Below, one piece after another: positions 58,040 to 64,000 of a stretch of 64,000 nt of DNA. Position 1 is the stretch's first letter. Each line of letters starts with the position of its first letter. Made by a program: the position numbers and the translations under genes. The DNA comes from Ustulina deusta (lineage: Eukaryota > Ascomycota > Sordariomycetes > Xylariales > Xylariaceae), in assembly GCA_023159155.1 (NCBI GenBank), contig JAJNNX010000026.1:1-64000 (forward strand), in the 5' to 3' direction. Under the pieces are notes generated by a model. It saw only the letters and a program-made list of their open reading frames with translations, made no database searches and was not told where the DNA came from.

Positions 58040-60233
58040 TTAGATGATCTCGTGAAAACGAGAGTCTCTAGCCGGACTCCGGCTCTGAGCTGGCGAAGAG
58101 TCCCTGATGGGTCTCGGGGGCGGCAGCATTCTCCCAGGCCGATCTTCAGCTTCTGTCTGGAAAAACTCATCCTCGCTTGCATTGCTCGGGGGTGAGATAG
58201 CCTCAGAATCGTGCTCTAGCCGTGATCGATGCAGGCCCGAGTGCCTACCGGCCATTGCGACCTCTCGTATACTGCTGCTACGGCCATCAAGACTTGTGGA
58301 GCTCTTGTTGTTTCGGTTTCCCGTCAGAGAGGCACCCCCGATAAATCCTTTTTGGTTTGCCTTTCCTTGGCTTTGCTCTCTCAAGAATCGTGATTTAAAC
58401 CAGGTCTTGATTCTGCCAGGAGGAGACTTCGGTCCTTCTTCTAAATTCTCGGAACTCGTCCTGCTTCGAGCCTCTCGGGTGCTTGAGGGCGGGACTATGA
58501 CGGGCTGGCCGCTGCTGTTCATAGTTATTATGTTCTCTTGGGATTCTAGCTCTGCCTTCGCTGCTTGATCATGCTCTGCCGACTTGGTCTTCTTAGCGCG
58601 GGCTAGCCTTTTTTGCTCGGCTTTGGCAGCCTTTTCTTCTTCCTTCTTTGCCTTGGCTTCATTCTTCTCTTCTGCTTTTCGTTCCCTTTGCTCTTGCTTT
58701 TCTTGCTCTATTGCCAAATTAGTTCCACATACCTCCAAACTACAGGACAGATTAACGTACGCTTAAGCTTTTTCTGGATGTCCTGAACCTCTCTCTGTCG
58801 AGCTTTTTCAACTTCTTGCGCTTCCCTCTTCCTTTCCATCTCCAACCGTAGCTCCATCTGTCGTGCATGCTCTAGCTCCGCCTTCGCATTGATCTCATCT
58901 AGAATAGGCTGGATTCTACGCGCGGCAATGGCGTTAATATCTTCCTGGTCCATATGTATTCCGGCGCCAATATCAACCTTTCCTTGTTGCCGGCTATCAT
59001 TCTGCAACGCTCGAGACTGCGCGACCGCACGAGCATTGAGTTCCCATTGAGTTAGTGTGGGAGGAGGGACCATGCCTGTCTCCAAGGCTATCTTTGCATC
59101 CATGCCCTTTAGCCGCTCATGTACGTTCCGCCGGGCTGCCGCAAGCAGCAGGTCCTGATCTTGCTGCCGTTTTTGTTCATCGATCTCTGAGAGCTTGTTG
59201 GAAAAGAGAGTCATTTGCTTCCTTATTTGCTCCGACCTCCTCTGGTCTTCTAGAACGGCGCCATCACTAACAGATCTTTTTCGAAGCTTCCCTTTGAGAG
59301 AGAAACGCCTAGATAGTGGTTTCGTCCCGTAATAGTCTTGGAGGTCACTTTCATGGGCGTTCTTTTGTTGTATTTTGGCAAGACGAGCCTGAGCCTGCTT
59401 GTAGGCTGCATCTTGTAGAGTAGTAAGTTGAGCTGGTTGCGGGTCATCACTAATGCTACTGGATACTTCCAAGTTGCCTCGTGGTGCCGTGTCAGCATGA
59501 GCTTTCTGAGACTCAATCATCTTCTGCTGCTGATTGTACATCTTCTTGGCCATGGCAACAGCAGATGCATGGAGTACGTCAGTTCGTTTCTGTTCGTCGA
59601 CTTCAAGCTTGACGGGCGGCCGCGACGTGAACATCAGCTTATTCATCGTTGTGTATGGGACGGCACCTGCTTCTTCGAGGGGGACAGAAGATAGCGCGGG
59701 CCGGTGGGCTCGAGTTGCGGCACTCAGGGCATTAGCTGCAGCGTTGGCCTCATCAGGGTATGATTCCCGGGGGAGTGGCGCAGAATCCGCTCGTTCACGT
59801 CGGGCCACGGCACCTTTAGCAGCAACTAAGGACCTGTGGCGCTCTAGCACTGCTGGTTTGGCGCTGGAGTTGGTGCGATTCGATCTGACGGCCAGAGTTG
59901 CTGCTGAAACACCATCGTCTATCGATGGTGATTTCATTGCACTATGGCTCGTCGCAGACTGCGCGGCTAAGAGAGCGACCTTGGCACCGTCGCTACTGGC
60001 CATGGGATCCCCAGCGGGCGCAGATTTGTAGTCTTCAGCCATGATGGCGGCCGTCCAAGCGGAGACCGAAGCGCCTGGTTTCCAAGGCTCGGGTGACTTT
60101 TTGTTTGCCCAACCCAACGATGCAGCTGCGCTGGCAGCGGAGCCTTTGGCACCAAGGCCAATGGAAGGGAAGCTCGGAAGATCCTCTGGTTTCGCGTAGA
60201 CCAGTCGTCCCGAGTGGGCTAGAATCCGACACG
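58040..60233 (-). CDS. Eisosome protein 1 (Eis1) family
   Basis: The protein matches fungal Eis1, a component of eisosomes, the cortical membrane domains under the plasma membrane. Landmarks are LVYAKPEDLPSFPSIGLG, then SAASAAASLGWANKKSPEPW, KVALLAAQSATSHSAM, a repeated AANALSAATRAH-type block, VPYTTMNKLMFTSRPPV, AVAMAKKMYNQQQKMI and LTTLQDAAYKQAQARLAKIQ, followed by long Glu/Lys/Arg coiled coils. A 53-nt intron (58708-58760) joins the last exon, 58040-58707, in phase 1. The C-terminus is Ser/Arg/Pro-rich and probably phosphorylated. The N-terminal residues that normally precede LVYAKPED could not be placed: the likely acceptor is at 60234 (or 60219), and an upstream exon beyond 60,300 must supply the start codon. 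The large exon is otherwise open. Confidence 0.82.
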
Positions 60234-62687
60234 CTGCAATCAGCGACCATGACTGATGGCAGACATCGAGAATGAATAAGCCGGAAGAGGCTGTGTTACA
60301 TGCGACGAAGCTCACCTATTGGCTGACCTTGAGTGTCGTCATGGTACAGTTGTGGTTGATGCGCGGCGCGAACGCTATTGGCCGAAACCTGCATCCTGTA
60401 CTGTACCGTACCGACCCGTGGTGCGGTAGCAATGATGCAGGCGACCCTTGCTCAGCGCTTCTTGTTCACCCGATACTAGGTTCTGGACCAGATATGTGTT
60501 GGGATGAGATCGGCAGAACTGTCAGGTCCCGAGTTTGCGGGAGCTATAAACCAACAAAGCACTGTATAGCCGTTATAATAATAACAATGATAATGATGAT
60601 TCTCTCATGCAGCCTTATTCATAGGGGAGTGGATGATGAGCTTTGACGATGCGGTTTCTATCCGCGACTCAGGTAATCTGATGAATGGTCAAGTGAGAAG
60701 AGTCATGCTGGGGGCTGGGGAGACTGTTAACTTAAAAATGATGTGATATCACCGATAGGGTCTGTCGGCGGGAAGCAGGACAAAGGCAAAAAGGGTGGTG
60801 ATGTTTTTTAGGGAAATTCAGTTGTTGGTGAAGTACTTCTGCAGAAACAAGAGAAAGCAAGGTATTGAGTCGCTTACGTACCATAGTATAGCTGCGGTCT
60901 AATATACATACTAATTCCACCATTGTCAGGAGGAAGAGGTAGTTTGGTCTTTGGTAATGCCGCCGTCACAATCATGTACCATTTGATATGTCTCTTTCCG
61001 GACACTCGAGGTGGATTGACGTCATTCTCCATGGCTTGCCCCGGGATTGTACACTGCCTATCTACCTAGGTACTTAAGTACCTACCTACTAGTAGGTAAG
61101 TATGTATACATGAAATGGGTTGGTAGCTGCCCCGCATCACCCTCTTCTTGCAGTACCTACACTATCTATCTAGGCTAGGTTAGACAAGTCAATAGCCTTT
61201 CTTTAGTCCCTCGATAGGAAGAGGGGCCTACCTAAAGGTAGTCGTTGTCGAATACTTTTCATGATCTCCAAGTTTACGAGATGAAGCAACATTGGTGTCC
61301 TTTTATGTACTTAAATGTATCATGTTACACGTACCCGGGGTTTCTGTTGTCACAACACCAGCTCTTACATAGCCAAATTTACTGGTTGGGCGCAGTTTGA
61401 TCTATTGTTAGCCAAGGCCCAACTAAGACTGAGAGGACCCTGCTTCACAACAATAACATGTCCTATGTCAGACCTAAAAGCCTCCCGCGAGCGTAGCCGA
61501 TGGCCGAGCTCCTGACCAATCACACTACTAACAAGTTTGTCGCATACCGCCAACCAACCTAACTCGGCGGGGGCGATAAACGAAATGGGTACTAAAGCTT
61601 AGGATTACGACGATCTTGGCCACCCAAGAGCCATATGACCGGAGTATTTACCTTGCAGCCTACGTATTATAGAAGAGAGTGGTTAATTACCAACCGTCGT
61701 TGCCTAGCATAAGAGATTCTGCATTTGTTAACATCCAACTTAGGGAAGCCGAAAAGTCTTTAGACCACTCAGCTGTTACTCACTTTAGCTCAGAGGTGAG
61801 CATCTACCCAAGAATCTCATAGATCTTGGCCTTATCCACTGCATGATCTCGCCGACACGTTCTTCTGTGGCTAGACACGGGGAGCCTACAACTAGTCGTT
61901 TTCCACCTTGGACATATGGTCCACGGTGTACATTTGGGCCTGGGCTTGAGAGCAGAAATATATAGACAATCTCTAGAAAGGTTGACAACTATATCGTTTG
62001 ACTACTATTAATAGCTTGATCTTGATAGTGAAGATAGGGATAAAGAGAGGAGGGTGTGATGACTCTTCGTGGATTTTATAGCTAGCAGACTAGTTCCCGT
62101 CGTTGAATAAGGGCTCGTAGCTCGAATGTTCCACTCCGAGGAGCGGACGATCACACGTGCATTCATCTGGACAAGAGTTAGGGTTATCATCCTCGTTAGC
62201 TGAGAAAACCGGTTTGGTTTGTGCTAGAAGAGAGTATTCCCGAATTTCAAGATGTGTGGGAGGCAGTATGACAATGGTTAGGGTACCTGGGCTAATACCT
62301 GCCGTCATCGTACAACTTACAAGTGATGGATTAGTACGCTCTCGCTATCCCATCTTTGTCGGACTACAGCTGAAATAGAAATCCCCTTGAAAGACTTTGG
62401 GCTGCGAAATAGGATAAGCAGTAGATATGCGCATCTATTCACGTTTCCTCAACTCCTGTGAAAAGCGGCGCTAAGCCTACACCCAGAGAGTCAGTCCACA
62501 GCGGCCAATCCCCTCCATCGTGTGAATCTCTGCTCGTACATCGTTTCCGCACGATACACTCTAGGCATTAGTAATCGGAAATGACCTCGCATTATATATA
62601 GATCCGAAAACTAGAACAGCGGCGCGCCCTACCTTCCATCATTCTTCAAAGAGACCGCTGCCTCCCCATCGCGCGACACGGCCCACT
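60234..62687. other. 2.4-kb intergenic region
   Basis: It should hold the missing 5' exon of the Eis1-like gene and the promoter of the phosphatase-family gene. Beyond that there are only short frames. A dense set of TACCTAGGTA/TACCTACC motifs occurs at 61,055-61,100. No other gene is supported. Confidence 0.4.
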
Positions 62688-64000
62688 ATGTCTGTCGAAT
62701 TTGAGAATATTCTCAATTTCCGCGATGTCGGAAAGACAGTGAATGACTACCTCGGGAGAAAGTAAAAAAATAACCCTGCCCCATCACGATGCCTGAATCG
62801 ATCAAGTTTCTCTAACGGAAGCATAGAGTCGTCCGGGAAGGCGTGCTATACCGCTCAGCACGACCAGGTACACTATCTAAACGCTACCAACATCATGTGC
62901 CCGGGAGTGCTCGATTCAAGAAGCCTCCGCTGGCGAGAGTGCGCTTCTAGCTGACAGCGTGCAGACGACGCGACGCTGAAGGACCGGAGGCGTCTCGCGG
63001 AAGAGCTAGGCATCAGGACGGTTATGGACTTGCGAAGCAAGTACGTCTACAGTCGTTGACTATTCGCCTCTGGTGAACTCCTCCTCCCCCGAGCCACTAA
63101 AATCTCCATCTATCCACAAGCTCTCCTCATATCTCTAATGCACCAAGACTGATCGCGAAATTGCCCTCAAGGACCGAGCATCTCGCCCAAGCCGAAAAGC
63201 GACAAGCGGACTCGAGGATCCCAGCACGCCTGCAATCAAACGCCGCGCTCGCGGAGCCTATGCAGATCCCGGGATTGCTATACCGCGATGTGCGGGTGAC
63301 GGGGCGGCGGCTCGAACGAGCCCTGTTGCGCCAGCTATCGTGGTGGAATTTCATGTGAGTCTTATTGACCTGACTTTACTATCCGCTTACTTCTTCGCTG
63401 GACTTCGCCTCCTCTGATGCGTCCACTGCCTGTATTTATCCGATGGAAACACCCAACCTAAAATATCAAACAACTAACATATGCTGAACGACGAAATAGC
63501 AAATTGATTTTCTTGTTCATCTTCGGCTTCCGCGTTCAAGCAATCCGTATAATGGGGCAAGAAGTGATGCAGCCGCTTGGTCTCGTAGGCCGTGAGTCAA
63601 TTCTCAGATACATTCTCTGCTTTTCTCGTCGTGGTGACACTTTCTAGGCCCGCAGAGCTTTTTTCTTTCTTTCTTTTTTTTTCAATCGGGGAAAAGATCA
63701 TATCCTAGATAGACATTGTCACAGTTTCGGGGACACCCTCGCAGATCACAGTCGAGATAGCGATGGTAAACTGACTCCGAGTGCTGCCACAGTAAGTCTC
63801 GTAACACTAGATGAGTCCGGGCCCGAGATTGTCGAGGTAAGTTTGCCCACTTTACTTTCGACTCTCACTCACTCTCGCTGCATTCATATTACCTCCTTCC
63901 CAACCCATCTTCAAGCTCCCCCTCCCCTGGAACAAAGATCTAAGTTGGGCTCCTAACACAGGCCCTCCAAATCCTAACATCCAACCAAACACCCAACCCA
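62688..64000 (+). CDS. tyrosine-phosphatase-family protein, 5' part only
   Basis: The spliced start MSVEFENILNFRDVGKTVND followed by VREGVLYRSARPDDA, RRLAEELGIRTVMDLRSK and EHLAQAEKRQADSRIPA is characteristic of the fungal tyrosine/serine phosphatase family (Y_phosphatase3-like). Exons: 62688-62761, 62827-62867, 62965-63040, 63148-63354, 63500-63591, 63709-63836 (an acceptor at 63697 is also possible) and 63962 to the window end; phases agree throughout. Residues WWNFIKLIFLFIFGFRVQAI and LVTLDESGPEIVEALQIL match conserved later blocks. The catalytic CX5R loop would come immediately after the right edge, so activity cannot be judged here. Six introns in 1.3 kb make it the most intron-dense gene in the window. 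Confidence 0.82.

Noticed and set aside
58107..58568. 153-codon plus-strand frame
   Set aside because: It is antisense to the Ser-rich C-terminus of the Eis1-like gene.
59534..60031. 165-codon Ala/Ser-rich plus-strand frame
   Set aside because: It is antisense to the large Eis1-like exon.
1..64000. CRISPR arrays, bacterial operons, tRNA and rRNA genes
   Set aside because: No spaced identical repeats, no tRNA T-loop or cloverleaf consensus, and no rRNA signature were found by eye. The window is eukaryotic.

Overview
This window looks like part of a chromosome from a filamentous ascomycete (Pezizomycotina, probably a Sordariomycete-type genome). The evidence is short GT-AG introns of about 48-184 nt (most of them 48-115 nt) with CTAAC/CTGAC-like branch points, fungal-specific families (eisosome Eis1, recyclin-type F-box/Sec10 protein, Sfk1/Frag1 membrane protein, mS41/Fyv4, CorA-like proteins), and a large AT-saturated block with the marks of repeat-induced point mutation (RIP). 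The species was not identified.

Layout. Positions 1 to about 12,300 are an extremely AT-rich, gene-free isochore in which a Ty3/Gypsy polyprotein can still be read on the minus strand as a decayed relic. A sharp border near 12.3 kb and a GGA microsatellite lead into gene-bearing DNA. Housekeeping genes occupy 13.9-19.7 kb: an ER stress protein of the RAMP4/Ysy6 family, a KNOP1-like SMAP-domain protein and a recyclin-like F-box/Sec10 protein. A sparse region follows (19.7-32.4 kb) with a bZIP-like gene and one spliced gene I do not recognise.

From 32.4 to 43 kb there is an accessory-looking stretch: an SRR1-domain gene, decayed fragments of homocitrate synthase and a flavin monooxygenase, a protein kinase fused to a von Willebrand A domain, and a CorA-like membrane-protein gene interrupted by three in-frame stop codons although its splice sites and phases are intact. 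A 392-bp MITE-like element containing a minisatellite follows at 43.6-44.0 kb.

Conserved core genes return at 45-64 kb: an SHPRH/Irc20-type SNF2-RING ligase, mitoribosomal mS41, the TFIIH kinase CDK7/Kin28, a cytochrome P450 relic, an Sfk1-like membrane protein, eisosome protein 1, and the 5' part of a tyrosine-phosphatase-family gene that runs off the right edge just before its expected catalytic loop. There are no operons; neighbouring genes are on mixed strands and appear independently transcribed. Exon coordinates were derived by hand from splice consensus, reading phase and family conservation, and were not checked against transcripts.
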